A DNA stretch of 64,000 nucleotides from Hydrangea macrophylla (GCA_033977485.1 CM066993.1:25968001-26032000), one strand, 5' to 3'; counted from the first letter of the stretch, positions 9,229 through 21,322 are shown. Notes: generated by a model from the letters alone, not told the origin. Program-made: numbers and translations.

Positions 9229-12200
9229 TGTAGACACCCCATTTTGTCGGCTATCAGATTTAGGAGACCCATAGCTTGGTGGTTCACAATGATCGAAAAA
9301 GACTCAAAAGGAGTTCTATTTCTCAAAATGCTCAGACTGACCAAAATACCCCTGAAAGCCTGAAAACTCCCAGATTTGGACCAAAAGTTTTGAAAACATG
9401 CTATGTCATAAGAAAAGTAAGAAAATGAGTTTTTAAGTAAAATCAGATAAAATCGTCAGCTCCGAGAGACCCTCGGAAGTCCCAGAAGTTCCCGGAAAGT
9501 CCCCGTTGATCGGTTTGACCTAGGTTTGACCAGTTTGACCAGGGTTTGACCGAATCATCTATATTCGCCAAAAAAATTCCAAGATCATCCTGGATCATGT
9601 GAAAAGTACTAAAACGAGTTTTAAAAGAAAATCGAACGAAAACGTCAGCTGTGGGGAGCTCTAACAGGTTCCCAGAACATTCTGAAGATCGCATGTTTGA
9701 TCGATTTGACCTAAAATTTGACTTCAAAACTGGAGCACCGTAACAATTTTCAAATAGTTTTCATGGATACCAGAGGTCAATAGCTTTCCAGTGGTATATC
9801 GTACATCATTTCTAGATTTAAAACAGATTTATTATCAATTTTCGAAGGTGAAAAAAGCGAGCAAATTGGCTTTTATCACAAATACCGTAAAACTTTCCAA
9901 AGTGACTAGACTCCGAAACATTTTATATCGAAAGTAGACTCCGATATCTTTCCAACGGTATATCACAAGCTTAGTTTGGAGTTCGTACGCATTTTCTGTG
10001 AATTTCGGACGAAGTAGGGCCTTTTCGCGAATACAAGAACCTCTGGGGGCCTAAATACAAATTTCTGGGTATCTGAGGAGCAGTGCGGCGGCGGCACTGG
10101 GCCACTGCCGCGGCGGTACTGAACCCTCGCAGAGTCCATTTTTGTAATTTATTTGGGGGTCCAATTTGATTAATTAAAAACCAAAACGATGTAGTTTTAT
10201 GTTCACAGATGTTTGGGACCAATGGGAGTACTTTTAAAACCCCAAAATCACCCCAAATTTGCCTATATAAACCCCCCATTGCCCTTCATTTTGGGGGGGC
10301 CAAGTGCAAAGTCCATCGAAGTTGTAGAGAGAAAGAGAGATAGAGATAGGTTTAGAAGAAGGAAAGGGAGCTTCTCCCATTGATTTTCTGTAAGAAAATG
10401 AGTTTTAATCTTGTTTTCTTCCATTACCTCTCTTATACTTCACATTCCAAATACCGTCAATCACCATTCTTGAGCATTCTTGAGCCAGGAAGCTACTTCC
10501 ATGTCCAAATGTCAATATCTATGAGTGAAGCACCAAGCTACAAGTCTAATATCACATTGATTATCATCTATTGATTGTTATTTACTTGCTTGTTTATATA
10601 TATGTTCATCTCTTCTTACCTCATTTCTTTTTATTTTTCTTTATTTACTTACTTGTTCTTCATCATCTAAATGATGACATGAAGTTTGAGGTGAGTGAAT
10701 CCTTATGGATAGTAGCTCTTGACCTCAAAAACATGTTTAATAGATGATGATTATAACTTCAATACCTCCAAGGTATCCTAGAAGTTATGTTCAAAATAAA
10801 AATGAAGCTCTCCAATAATATTGGGGGTTCTTGATGATGAGTTTGATGTTGATATTTCAAGAGGTCATAATCTCTATTTGATGTTGAAAATATGTGTTCA
10901 AAGCGAGGGATCAGGCAATGAAAGAAACAAACATTGTTTTCTCAAAACCTTCAAATTAGTGAGTCATTTAACTTCAAAGAATTATTTTGAGTTCAATACT
11001 CAATATATGAATGCTGACCACTTGAAAAGTCCTTCTAACTGATTATAGGCTGTCACAGCACCTAGGTTGAATTTCAACTTGTTTTACAGAAAACGTTTCC
11101 AAAGAGGGTGGTCCCAAGTTATTTTTCCCTTGAAATTCAATGTCTTAGGGAACGTTCTGTATAATATGGGCCTCTAGATATTTTGTTTGCATTTTCTAAG
11201 GTTTTCTAACATTTCTGTCGATAGTACGGACTCTGTTTATGAATAAACTCTATTGTTTATATGATTTCTCAAAATCTGTGATAGTTATTAAAGATTGGCT
11301 TTTTGATTTGTGTTCTAGACACAATAAAGAAGACCTCCATAAAAAATCATGCATTGAAAACATTTCTAACCCCTCTTTTCAGTTTCTAAAAGATCATGTT
11401 ACTGTTCTGTCAACTATTCACAGCAAGCATACTTTCACTTCCATCCTTTTATTTGATGCTTACATGTACTCCAAATTAGCTCATGTCTTAGGAAGTAGTT
11501 CATACTACATTTGTACATATCCCATGATGATTTCAGTCATTCATTCATACACATTTTAGACTTCTAAGTTATTCTAGGAATCCATGAACATAAAACACAA
11601 TACAACATTGGCACATTCTAGATACATACATTGCATCCATGCAAAGATTTGGGATTTTTGTAACTCGTAATCTAAGAAGATTATAAGGAATGATCATGAT
11701 CACATGCTCATACTACCCCTCGATCTAATCCTCCTTTCTCATCCGTCCAGGGGATTGAGAAATCTTCTTTTCTCAAAGATTAACATGCATCATTCTAGCT
11801 TGGTAAGCATCCTTGTTTTCTTTGATTTATTTGTTTCAAGAACAATTCATGTCCCCTTAGATTAGGAAAACTTTATTACTTGATATGTGATTAGACAACA
11901 TTTTTTCCTAGGTTTGTTCGTGTGATCTTTCACTTTGCATTGTGTGATACTTGGCTTAGATCTTATGAATGATATTTTATCTTTAGATCTTCCATTTCAA
12001 ATTTTATTATATGATTTAATATACTATCATAGTATTAATTGTCCAACTATACATAGTATAAGATGATTATTTGGATGCTAATTGAGGCCCGTCGAGAGAC
12101 GGGGCGAGTTGAGGGTGTTTTAGTCGTGAAAAAGGCTCATTCCTCTCTCGTACTAAAACCCCGAACCAAGTTCTTTGGTTATGAAGGGCGGGTGCCCTTT

Positions 12201-12340
12201 ATCCGTCCGGGTGAGTCAAATTAGGTTTCTTGGTTCCTTAAAGACCAAGTGGCGACTCTGTATCTGTTTTCAACAGACCATTTTCTTTTCCTTTTCAAAA
12301 CGACTTCAAAAACAAAGAGGTGGGATTCCGCGTGTCCACA
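9229..12340 (+). mobile_element. Element D: 5' LTR (Tat/Ogre-like Ty3)
   Basis: It begins TGTAGACACCCC and ends GCGTGTCCACA, so the ends are short inverted repeats (TGTAGACAC / GTGTCCACA). A tRNA-Arg-type PBS follows after three bases. The first 900 bp match 1-903 in inverted orientation, and 10039-10619 matches 29632-30210. A TATA-like box lies at 10263-10270. The 12066-12340 end (containing 'ggcgagttgagggtgttttag') resembles the end of the LTR of E. The length, 3112 bp, is large but usual for this lineage. Short ORFs inside it show no recognisable protein. Confidence 0.9.
10263..10271 (+). promoter_or_regulatory. TATA-like box in the 5' LTR of D
   Basis: CTATATAAA lies about 1035 bp into the LTR. 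The same box is kept in the 3' LTR remnant at 29854-29863. A leader of 'gagagaaagagagatagagat' follows 60 bp downstream. Position and conservation suggest the LTR promoter; the transcription start is not shown. Confidence 0.6.
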
Positions 12341-12343
12341 ATC

Positions 12344-12362
12344 TGGCGACTCTACTGGGGAT
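12344..12362 (+). other. Primer-binding site of D, tRNA-Arg type
   Basis: TGGCGACTCTACTGGGGAT begins three bases after the LTR end. It is complementary to the 3' end of a plant tRNA-Arg, with one mismatch relative to the PBS of E (GCTGGGG there, ACTGGGG here). After 19 nt the match to a tRNA stops, unlike E. Confidence 0.85.
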
Positions 12363-12987
12363 TTTTATTTTCAAAACAAAATAATACAGAGGTTTGACTC
12401 ATAAGAAGCATCCTTAAAATCATCTTCTTACTGTGTCTGGTTCACCGCATTGCACTCTTGCATTTCCCTCCTCCGACTGTGTCTGAAACGCGGCACTGAC
12501 ATTGTTCAGGTCTTGCTGTGCCAGGGCATAAGTCACCGTTGATACTGTTCCTTCCAAAGTATATAAAAAAGAGTAAAAAACCTCCGTACTGTCTCTCTGA
12601 CAGTATATTGGAACTCTCGTCAATGGACCCTCTCTGACTAAACCCAGCCTTTGCATGTAGATTCCTGTAGAACCTTTCATAGGACTGTTTATTTATCCTT
12701 TCAGATAGGACAATGTGATATAACTACTGTATGCCCTAACGGGACTACCGGCGCGGTGTAGACGCTTATGTGGCACGAGACAGAACCTCTTTCTTATGAT
12801 TCCCAAGGCAATCACTCACATGCAATCACATTGAGTTGACCTGCCTAGGAACCATGACAAGGATGTCTGCTCCGTGCTCATAAAGATATACACCGCAAAC
12901 CTTGTATGTCGGTCCTAAGACATAGGAGTATGAAAACCTGCTAGACAGTATGATCACCATCATCATACGCTCTCGCGATATCAACCT
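12363..12987 (+). other. Leader of element D
   Basis: There is no coding sequence that I recognise. The block at 12600-12690 ('aacccagcctttgcatgtag', then 'gtagaacctttca') has a close counterpart in the leader of E at 32945-32985, so the two elements share a leader. Confidence 0.5.
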
Positions 12988-13445
12988 GTTTCTCCCAGAA
13001 ACTCTGTCTAGATATCCCATATATAACCATATTAACCAGTTTCTCCTGGAAACTCTATTAACCCTTTTCTTCTAGAAACTCTGTCCAGATATCCCAGATA
13101 TAACCATATTAACCAGTTTCTCCCAGAAACTGTATTAACCTGTTTCTCCCATAAACTCTCTCCAGATATCCCAGATATAACCATATTAACCAGTTTTTCC
13201 CAGAAACTCTATTAACCCGTTTCTCCCAGAAATTCTCTCCAGATATCCAAGATATAACCATAATAACCAGTTTCTCTCAGATACTCGATTAACCCGTTTC
13301 TGCCAGAAACTCTGTCCAAACCAACCAGAAATGGCCAGATATGCCAGTTTCTCCCAGAGACTCTGTCCAAACCAACCAGAAATGCCCAGATATGCCAGTT
13401 TCTCCCATAGACTCTGTCCAAATAAACCAAAGATGCCCAGCCGCT
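12988..13445 (+). repeat. Hairpin tandem repeat in the leader of D
   Basis: Repeats combine 'ccagatatcccagatataacc' with 'agtttctcccagaaact'. The latter is AGTTTCT-CCC-AGAAACT, an inverted repeat with 7-bp arms and a 3-nt loop. About ten stem-like copies are seen, with changes such as CTT or CAT in the loop. Spacing is about 55-60 bp. Confidence 0.75.
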
Positions 13446-13485
13446 CCTAGAAGCCTTCATAAAACCCTGGAAACCCCAGTTATCC

Positions 13486-14640
13486 CTTGGTGATCATACT
13501 GGAAAGTAAGGTTAGCACACTCTTATGGCTAGAACCTTATTTGTTTAACTACTATCTGTTAAAAGTAGGGGCATCATATCGATTAGGGCTTGCATCTGCA
13601 TGCTTGTCTCAAATGCATACACAATTCATGTCAGTTCGCATGCACACACATCCCGTCAGTCTCACACATGTCAGTCTCTACACATCAAATGTATACGTAT
13701 CATCATCCTCACCCATCTCAATCATTGTACAGAAGTCATATACTTACTGCAACCGTCCTCGATTTGCATCGTTAAATCCTTCCAAATTCTGATCATCTCC
13801 TCCCGCTACGAGTCCATAAGAAGCATTTTTGCGCCTCTACTAATTTAGGCTTTTACTTCTATTTGCAGAAAACGTAGCCTTGAGTAAGGACACTACTGTA
13901 CCTCCCCGAATTTAGCGTCGTGATCACGAGCTAGCCCAGGCTATCATAAACCCACTAATGGCCTACCAAACTCTCGAAGGGAAAGTGAACAAACTATAAA
14001 CCACTATTGAACATCTAAGTTTAAGGATAAGCCGATTTGAGAAGATGGTGCATAACATCAATAAAAGGAAGTATGGTTATCCGACGCCATCTATCCAAGC
14101 CCATTTCTACGTCCGAATCCTTACTCATGTCCAAGTCCACATCCTTGTCAGGGTAATCCTAATCCATATCCAAACACAATAGCCGCTCCGAGGACCCACT
14201 TGAACTCAAAGTTTAACAAAGCCCGCAACCCAAGAACCTTTACCAACCTGGGTATGCCATTGTCCGTTGTCTGTTATCCTTGATAACCTCATAGCAAAGG
14301 GGCACCTCCAACTTCTTCAGCCTCGTGCTGGTATCCCTTCGCCTAACTGTAACCTGTCCAAATATTGTGCCTACCACCAAGGCCCAGGTCACGACACCGA
14401 TAGCTGCATGCGCCTTCGCCATGATATCTAATACCTCATCGATCATAAAATCATCAAGCCTTCACCCATCCAACCCTATGTCAACCAAAATGTCAGCTTC
14501 ATCGAACCTAAAGCCCCTGGCTCATCTGTTCAAATGGACACTTTTGCTGATACCCATGAATGTTGAACCTGTGCCGGTGAAGCGATGGTGTTTGGGACTC
14601 CATCTAAAAAAAAGAATAAGTGAGTCACCGTGACACTCCA
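13486..14640 (+). pseudogene. Decayed gag of element D, C-terminal zinc-finger region recognisable
   Basis: The recognisable part is 14240-14560. A block reads LIAKGHLQLLQPRAGIPSPN and is followed by YCAYHQGPGHDTDSCMRLRHDI (14360-14430), a Cys/His box of the type seen at the C-terminus of Tat/Ogre Gag (C-x2-H...GH-x4-C). Stops and frame shifts interrupt it, for example right after RHDI. Upstream, 13890-14060 can be read in pieces (coiled-coil-like, charged) but is broken. The region 13486-13870 contains 'ttcttatttgcag' style sequence and is probably leader or intron. Nothing of pol follows: a short 3' stretch ending in 'gtgacactccatttgag' leads straight into non-coding arrays. The assignment is based on the Cys/His box; the rest is inference. 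Confidence 0.65.
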
Positions 14641-15658
14641 TTTGAGAACAAGCCGAGTTTAGTCGAGTCTGTTCTATGTTTTGAATCTATTTCAAGTTTA
14701 GTCTTGTTGTCGAGTCTGTTAGTCTTCAAGTTGTTCTAAGTCTGTGTCGAGTTATGTAATCCTTCTTCTTTGGATGGAATGAAATCTCATTTTTGTCTAA
14801 TTTGAAGTCATCAATGCACGAATCATCGAACTGAAATGTCACTTATCAAATTACCATAGATATTGCTCTGCTAATATTTTTTTTGCAACAAAACAAAAAA
14901 GAATCCTAAAAGGTCAAAGTCGATTTCACGCTGACAGCGATGAAGAGCTGAGAATTGAATAGTCTTACTTTAAGAATTTAAAGATGTTCTTGCCTCAAAC
15001 TTGAAAAGACATGTTTGAAACTGACTTGGGGCTTGCCCAACACCCTTTTCCCACCATTTCAAAGCCTTGATCCCAATCCAATGGGGAGCCATACAATCTG
15101 TCTGTTGAAAGCAGTGCAGACTTAGTCCTTGATGGTAGCCAAACACTTTCAATGAGTTTCTTCTCCCCTTCCAAAACAAAAAAAAAAAACAAAAAAAAGA
15201 GAAAAATAAAGAAAAGAAAAGCTCGTTAGGTTGAAAACCCGAAAGGGCACCTAGGCAAAAGTTAGAGCTGAAAAAGGTGTTGATTTCCAAGATCTGACCT
15301 TACCCAGTCAAAATGATGGAGAAAATGACAGGAAGAAAATTTTGGTGATACAGAGAATTGTACACTTCAAGGTACATCATGAGAAGATGCGTAGATCACA
15401 TTTCAAAAGGCTCGTAACGACCACAAATAAATTTCGAGAACCGATATGCACATTATGGAATTATGAAAATTGTGATCAAAAGATCTCACAAGAATCAGCT
15501 ACATGAAAAGGATCAATCCTCAAAAAGAAAAGAAAAGAAAAGAAAAGGAGATCGAAACTGAATCCTTTTATTCAAGGCTACCACAAGTGACCTAAGTTTA
15601 AACTTCTTTGACGATTGGTTTGAAAAACCCTCAACAACTTTCTTTCAAGATTTTGGCC
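14641..15658 (+). other. Non-coding middle of D, shared with E
   Basis: This starts 'gtgacactccatttgagaac', the same words as at 34221 in E. A further shared block is 'agaatttaaagatg-tcttgc' (14973 and 34605), then 'ggttgaaaacccg-aagggc' (15231 and 34843). There is an A-rich stretch at 15175-15225 and an AAAAG repeat at 15520-15548. No coding sequence is recognised. Confidence 0.6.
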
Positions 15659-16225
15659 TGAACTACGCTCGACCTGATTCCCACTCAGGGGATACGTAGG
15701 CAACCGCATCGGTTCGGTCGACATCATCATAATCAAACCAATTTCTTTCAAGACCTTGCCTTAAACTACGCTCGACCTGTATCCCGCTCGGGGATACGTA
15801 GGCAACTGCATCGGTTCGGTCATCCCACCTACCTAAAAATAACCTAACTTTCTTCAAGCCTTGCCCTAAACTATGCTCGAACTGATTCCCTCTTAGAGGA
15901 TACGTAGGCAACCGCATCGGTTTGGTTGACATCATCATAATCAAACCAATTTCTCTCAAGACCTTTCCTTGAACTACGCTCGACCTAATTCCCGCTCAAG
16001 GATACGTAGGCAACCGCATCGGTTCGATAATCCCACCTACCTAAAAATAACCCAACTTTCTTCAAGCCTTGCCTTGAACTACGCTTGACCTGATTACCGC
16101 TCGGGGATACGTAGGCAACCGTATTGGTTCGGTCATCCCACCTACCTAAAAATCACCCCTTCTTCTTTTAAGGTCCTGGCCTGAACTACGTTAGACCTGA
16201 TCCCCGCTCGAAGGTACGTAGGCAG
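15659..16225 (+). repeat. Tat-family conserved motif array, six copies (element D)
   Basis: Units begin at about 15659, 15765, 15868, 15970, 16072 and 16180. Each contains GAACTACGCTCGACCTG, then ATTCCCGCTCGGGGATACG, then TAGGCAACC. The middle block holds TCCCG-CT-CGGGGA, a short perfect hairpin in the best copies. Unit spacing is about 100 bp. The same motif occurs in F (four antisense copies) and E (two copies). Confidence 0.85.
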
Positions 16226-16239
16226 ACTTTCAAAAAGAA

Positions 16240-16680
16240 AAAGAAGGATGGCTCGCTAGGTCGAAAATCCGAAAGGTCGCCTAGGCAAAAGTTAGAGCTA
16301 AATCCAAAGTGAGCAATAACAAAAGAGAGAAAAGAGCTCGCTAGGTCACCTCATTGGTGCCTAGGCAAAAGTTATTAGCATCTGCGAGATTAAAGTTGCG
16401 GTCCTTACCTCAAGCCAAAAATCACCTTCCACACTAGGGACAAACTTTGGCTACCCGCCTCATTTGCCTAAATTTTACTATTAACCCTTCATACAAGCGA
16501 CAAACTTCGGTCACCTACCTCGTTTGCCCAAAGCCTCCAATAAACAATTGTCCAAACTAGGGGCAAACTTCAGTCACCCGCCTTGTTTGCCTATGAATTC
16601 CACTTCCTATACCTCAAACTAGGGGCAAACTCTGTTTCCCTAATACGATCCCTTCACACCAAGGGCAAGTTTTCAAGTCA
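16240..16680 (+). repeat. GGCAAAC...GTTTGCC motif array (element D)
   Basis: Copies at about 16432, 16497 and 16558 read (G)(A/G)CAAACTT(C/T)GG, then GTCACCCGCCTC or similar, then GTTTGCC or ATTTGCC. They are inverted repeats with 6-7-bp arms. A preceding block at 16248-16390 has 'gctcgctaggtcgaaaatcc' and 'gcctaggcaaaagtta' twice. It is non-coding. Confidence 0.65.
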
Positions 16681-17510
16681 CCAAGTTATTTTGAAAATTT
16701 TGAGATAGAGCATCTTTTATTCTAAAAGCTAAGGCACTAATTCAAAGCACTTCCTAGGAGAAGTAGAGAATTGATTAGATCAATAGGGAAGAGTTTTGAA
16801 AATCCAAATTTATCAGCAAAGTACTATCATATTAAGATGAGGAGTGAACATAAAAGATGAGCAGTACACCATTTATGACACAGACACATTTAATTATGCT
16901 AATTTGGGCATTTCGTGTCGTTACTTTTGTCGAGTCAATCATTCTTTGGTTGAGTTAGTAATAATCTAATCAAAACTGTATCAGAGTTCAAGGTTCATAC
17001 AAACCAATTCAATTTTCCTAGTCATCGTTGTTGCTGTCAAGTCCATTGGTCCTAATGGTCTCAAATGTGTGGGTTTAATGTGATTACCAATTATAAAACC
17101 TGTGGATACAATCAGAAATTCCAAACACCATTATTGCACTTGTCAAGTCTACAACATGATATGAGTCCCAAGAATCTCCAGCATTGGTGACACCCCTCCA
17201 ATCACATTCACTTGCCTTCACAAAATCAATTCACAAGATCCTCTAGCTATCTTCTACCAGTTCCTCAGCAACCAACCCGAAATCATGTCATAAATGTTCT
17301 TCATCCGCTGCTGAATTACTCTATTCGCAGTGCAACCATTCTTTCCCCGGTTGAATTTTCTCATCCCCAACAAAGTCATTCCGCTCATCTCCAGAAAAGT
17401 GTCCTGAATGAATATGGTGTATCTCAGTTAAGACCACACAAGAAACCACTTTCATCCCTAGCAGAGTTGTTTCACCCCAAGCAGATTCAATTTATCCCCA
17501 GCAGGCTTAT
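16681..17510 (+). other. Non-coding stretch of D before the 63-bp array
   Basis: Repeated words such as 'caaatgtgtgggttta' (17064) recur in E at 36251, confirming shared family origin. The open stretch 17212-17580 has no recognisable domain, and its 3' end is made of the tandem repeat. Confidence 0.4.
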
Positions 17511-18665
17511 CGATTCATACATCGTCAATTCAATCCATGACAATCACAGTAGTTCACTGTCGACTCGTCATCTCGATTAGTACATCGTCAATTCAATCCA
17601 TGGAAGTCACGGTAGTTCACTGTTGACTCGTCATCTCGATTCGTACATCATCAGTTCAATCCATGATAGTCACGATAGTTCACTGTTGACTCGTCAATCT
17701 CGATTAGTACATCCATTAGTTCAATCCTGACAGTCACAGTAGTTCACTGTCGACTCGTCATCTCGATTCGTACATCGTCAGTTCAATCCATGACAGTCAC
17801 AGTAGTTCACTGTCGACTCGTCATCTCAATTCGTACATCGTTGGTTCAATCCATGACAGTCACAGTAGTTGACTGCCGACTCGTCATCTCCATTCATACA
17901 TCATCAGTTCAATCCATGACAGTCACAATAGTTCACTGTCGACTCGTCATCTCAATTCGTACATCATCAATTCAATCCATGACAGTCACAGTAGTTCACT
18001 GTCGACTCGTCATCTCGATTTGTACATCATCAATCCATGACAGTCATAGTAGTTCACAGTCGACTCATCATCTCGATTCGTACATCATCAGTTTAATCCA
18101 TGACAGTCACAGTAGTTTACTGTCGACTCGTCATCTCGATTCGTACATCATCAATCCATGACAGTCACACTAGAACAATGTCGACTCGTCATCTCGATTC
18201 GTACATCATCAGTTCAATCCATGACAGTCATAGTAGTTCACTGTCGAGTCATCATCTCGATTCGTACATCATCAATCCATGACAGTCACAGTAGTTCACT
18301 GTCGACTCGTCATCTCGATTCGTACATCATCAGTTCAACCCTTGACAGTCACAGTAGTTCACTGTCAACTTGTCATCCCGATTAGTACATCATCAGTCCT
18401 TCTGATCACGGTTAGTCCAATCGTTGATTCAATCCATGAAAGTCATAGTAGTTCACTGTTGACTCATCATCTTGATTCGTACATCGTTAGTCCTTCTAAT
18501 CACGGTTAGTCTAACTATTGATCCAATCCATGTCAGTCACAGTAGTTCACTGTTGACTCGTCAGCTTGATTCATACATCATCAGTCCAATCCATAAAAGT
18601 CATAGTAGTTCATTGTTGACTCATCATCTCGATTCGTGCATCGTCAGTTCATTAATCATCATTAG
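17511..18665 (+). repeat. 63-bp tandem array, about 18 copies (element D)
   Basis: The unit contains GACAGTCACAGTAGTTC, then ACTGTCGACTCGTCATCTCG, then ATTCGTACATCATCAG and TTCAATCCAT. GACAGT and ACTGTC form a perfect 6-bp stem around 11 nt. A few units are shortened to about 57 bp. Because 63 is divisible by three, several frames stay open and give repetitive peptides. I do not take these as proteins. Confidence 0.9.
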
Positions 18666-18842
18666 TTCACCATAACTCTTATTCAAAATATACCGTGTTA
18701 TCATCCCTTCTAGATTAAGGCAAGTCTATTGTCATCAGCCCTCTAGATTGAGGCAAATCCTTCGTTGTCAGTCCTTTAAATTGAGGCAAATCTTTTATTA
18801 TAGTCCCTTTGAATTAAGGTAGGACTTTCGCGTCCATCAGTT
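18666..18842 (+). repeat. Short T-rich repeats downstream of the 63-bp array
   Basis: Three imperfect copies of 'agtcc-tt-gattgaggcaaatc' at about 18740-18830 continue the repetitive 3' region of D up to the insertion at 18848. Confidence 0.45.
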
Positions 18843-18847
18843 ATCTC
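18843..18847 (+). other. Left TSD (ATCTC) of the solo LTR
   Basis: ATCTC is repeated at 28957-28961 immediately outside the right end CCTAACA. Confidence 0.8.
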
Positions 18848-19119
18848 TGTTAGGGATGTATACTAAAAGCCATGCTTTATGTAGTTGATTTATTATTCAT
18901 TTAATAAAATTAGTTCATCCATTTTGTATGAGAATCTGTGTGGGCAATATTTGTATTATATTATTTATTTAATTTTATGCATGTGTGTCTTTCACTCTAC
19001 ATAGTAGGTGGTTTGGTGTGTAGAGTTCGTCTTGCACAGGGAAGATAAGACCATCGGATCTTGTAGAATGTAAGATTTTGGTTTACAGTCTTAGATGGAT
19101 TGGACACACCATCGGTAGG

Positions 19120-19124
19120 ACTGC
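19120..19124 (+). other. Left TSD (ACTGC) of the tandem LTR element
   Basis: ACTGC directly precedes TGTCACACCC and is repeated at 27909-27913 after GTTGTTACA. Confidence 0.9.
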
Positions 19125-20731
19125 TGTCACACCCTGATTTTGGGACAACCAAATATTTAATCCAGAGCATGTATCCAGACTAGTATTCAATTTCAAAAAA
19201 ACTCACGGGTCAGTCACATGACTGGTATGAGTTAAACCACACACACACAGCTTCAGGATCACTCGTTGATCCTTTAACTACCACACAAAATATTAACTCG
19301 GGCAAGAGAGTAGTTCCACTTCACATATTGGGATGAGCGGTAGTTTCCCTTTATGTGGTGGCCATGCAGTTCTCGCCTAAATTTAAATAAAGTAATACTT
19401 ACCTAACGTCCCATGGTGAGTCAATACCTGCAAAATGTTAGTGGACCCACCATCCTGCAACCACAAGATTAATAACAACAAAATACTACAAGAATATGCA
19501 GAACTACTTCTACTAAGATAAATGAAGGATCATTATCACAATTTACTCACTACACGTCCCAATACAATGTATAAGAAACGAACAACAGACGAGGAAATCA
19601 ACATTTTATATCCTTTAACCCATAGGAAATTTTATTAACAATAATTCTCTTACTTTTATGTACGATTCGTTATTCAATTTCCTAGGTTCACCACTTGGCC
19701 ACCCTCCATGGTACAGCCCACACATATATCCCATGTGTGCCCGGACATACTACCAACACCTACTCCGGTGCCAGTTTGGTTGGGGTATCAACCAAACCAG
19801 GTATACACAACGGACGGCTGGTCAATATGTCAAGACGTCTATACAATATAAGCCGAGCATAAGGCTTAGGCCAGCTTGATCACGAAGCCACTGGCAAAAA
19901 GGTACACTCAGCAAGTCGAGCTACCAAAAACAATATCACAACTGGGAGCAGTGAACACTATGGAACTTGAAACTATTTTGCATTTTTGGAATTATACAAT
20001 TTAATCGGACTCAACGTTAATGACTATCACCCATTTCTTTTCATAGCTCAACATTATAGGAGAATTCATGTATCTCTAAGTAATTTTCGTTAAGTCATAC
20101 GAACGAATAAAAATAAACACAACGAATCATATTTCTCCAATTTCGTACATTTTAATATACTGAAAAATGCTATTGAAATCTTCAATTTCTGCCCAAACGG
20201 TGCAGAATCAGGAAAAACTCCATTACACGAAAAGTGTGCAGAATCGCGTTTCCTACAGACCATGGCGGATAGAATGTTCAAATTCAAATCTAAGATTTTC
20301 TAATAATTTTCTCAAGTTTCTGCAACTGTATAAATTACAAAAAAATGAATTTCACTTATATTTCTTAATCACCATGAATATTTCACATATGGTTTTATCA
20401 AACTAACTATTTCCCTAACCCTTTCGAATACCCTAATGTCATAATCACAAAGTCACACGAAGGGAAAAGAAAATATCTAGATTACTTCAACAATAACAAC
20501 GTATCCATTACAAAGATTTAACCCTAATAATTAAATTAAACATATACTAATTTAATTTACTCCCGTGTACATGTATATATACATACGTATATATATATAC
20601 TCGGATACACAAAAATTTAACTCACCTCGTTGATCAAAAATCGATACCCACGAATGCTCCGCGATTCCCCACGTGCCCACGAACCCGAGACCATTCTCCT
20701 TTCTTCTTCTTCTTCTTCTTCTTCTTTTTCT

Positions 20732-20794
<63 letters not shown>

Positions 20795-21322
20795 TGTCTG
20801 TTCTCTCTTTCTCTTCTTCTCTCTTTTCTTCTCCTCCCTTTTTGTTTTAATATGGGGGCTAGGGTTTTTAATAAAAGTATATATGTACACTATACACACA
20901 ACACATGCCAATAAAACACATACAAATATATAAATCCCGTTTTTTCTTTTTATGGGCTCACAAAAGAGACTCATATGAGCCCAGAATGCAGTACAAAGTG
21001 TTAAAATGAGTAGCCCAATGGGTACCCATGACCCCGGTACTAAGTTTTAATGTTAATTACATTATTTAACACATTCGCGGGCCTGTAAACACTATATAAC
21101 AAAAATACATATCAACCCTTCACTTTTTTTTTTAACAAATATAAATTGATAAAATATAACTCCCAAACTAAACGCGCTCACTCATGATTTAATTGATATG
21201 TCCACCAAACACTTAAATTTTTCAAACACATGTCTTACATAGGCACACTCATATAATATTGCTAACTAAAAATAGTTATTAAAATACTTATTCACACACT
21301 TAAAAATTTTAGGGTTGTTACA
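19125..21322 (-). repeat. LTR copy 1 of the tandem element
   Basis: It begins TGTCACACCCTG and ends TTAGGGTTGTTACA on the plus strand. It contains a composite microsatellite at 20700-20795 (CTT, then CT, then CA). A 73-codon frame at 19658-19879 recurs in all three LTRs but shows no domain. Confidence 0.9.
20700..20795. repeat. Composite microsatellite (CTT)n(CT)n(CA)n in LTR 1
   Basis: There are three successive simple repeats, with equivalents at 24004-24094 and 27296-27383. Run lengths differ among the three LTRs. Confidence 0.9.

Noticed and set aside
10380..11559. Host genes in the LTR of D (short frames at 10380, 10821, 11239)
   Set aside because: They lie within the LTR, and the first is repeated in the 3' LTR remnant at 29971. 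They have no domains and atypical AT-rich composition.
17511..18665. CRISPR-like array or repetitive protein gene
   Set aside because: There are no unique spacers between repeats; units are head to tail. Open frames result from the 63-bp unit being a multiple of three, and stops occur between sets.
19658..19879. Conserved 73-codon ORF in all three LTRs (also 22966-23187 and 26251-26472)
   Set aside because: The few differences are largely amino-acid changing (R/W, R/K, Y/C, V/A), so there is no sign of protein selection. Conservation follows from recent duplication of the LTR.
20630..20974. Serine-, phenylalanine- or arginine-rich ORFs across the microsatellites (also at 23873-24213 and 27158-27502)
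   Set aside because: They are translations of CTT, CT and CA repeats in different frames.
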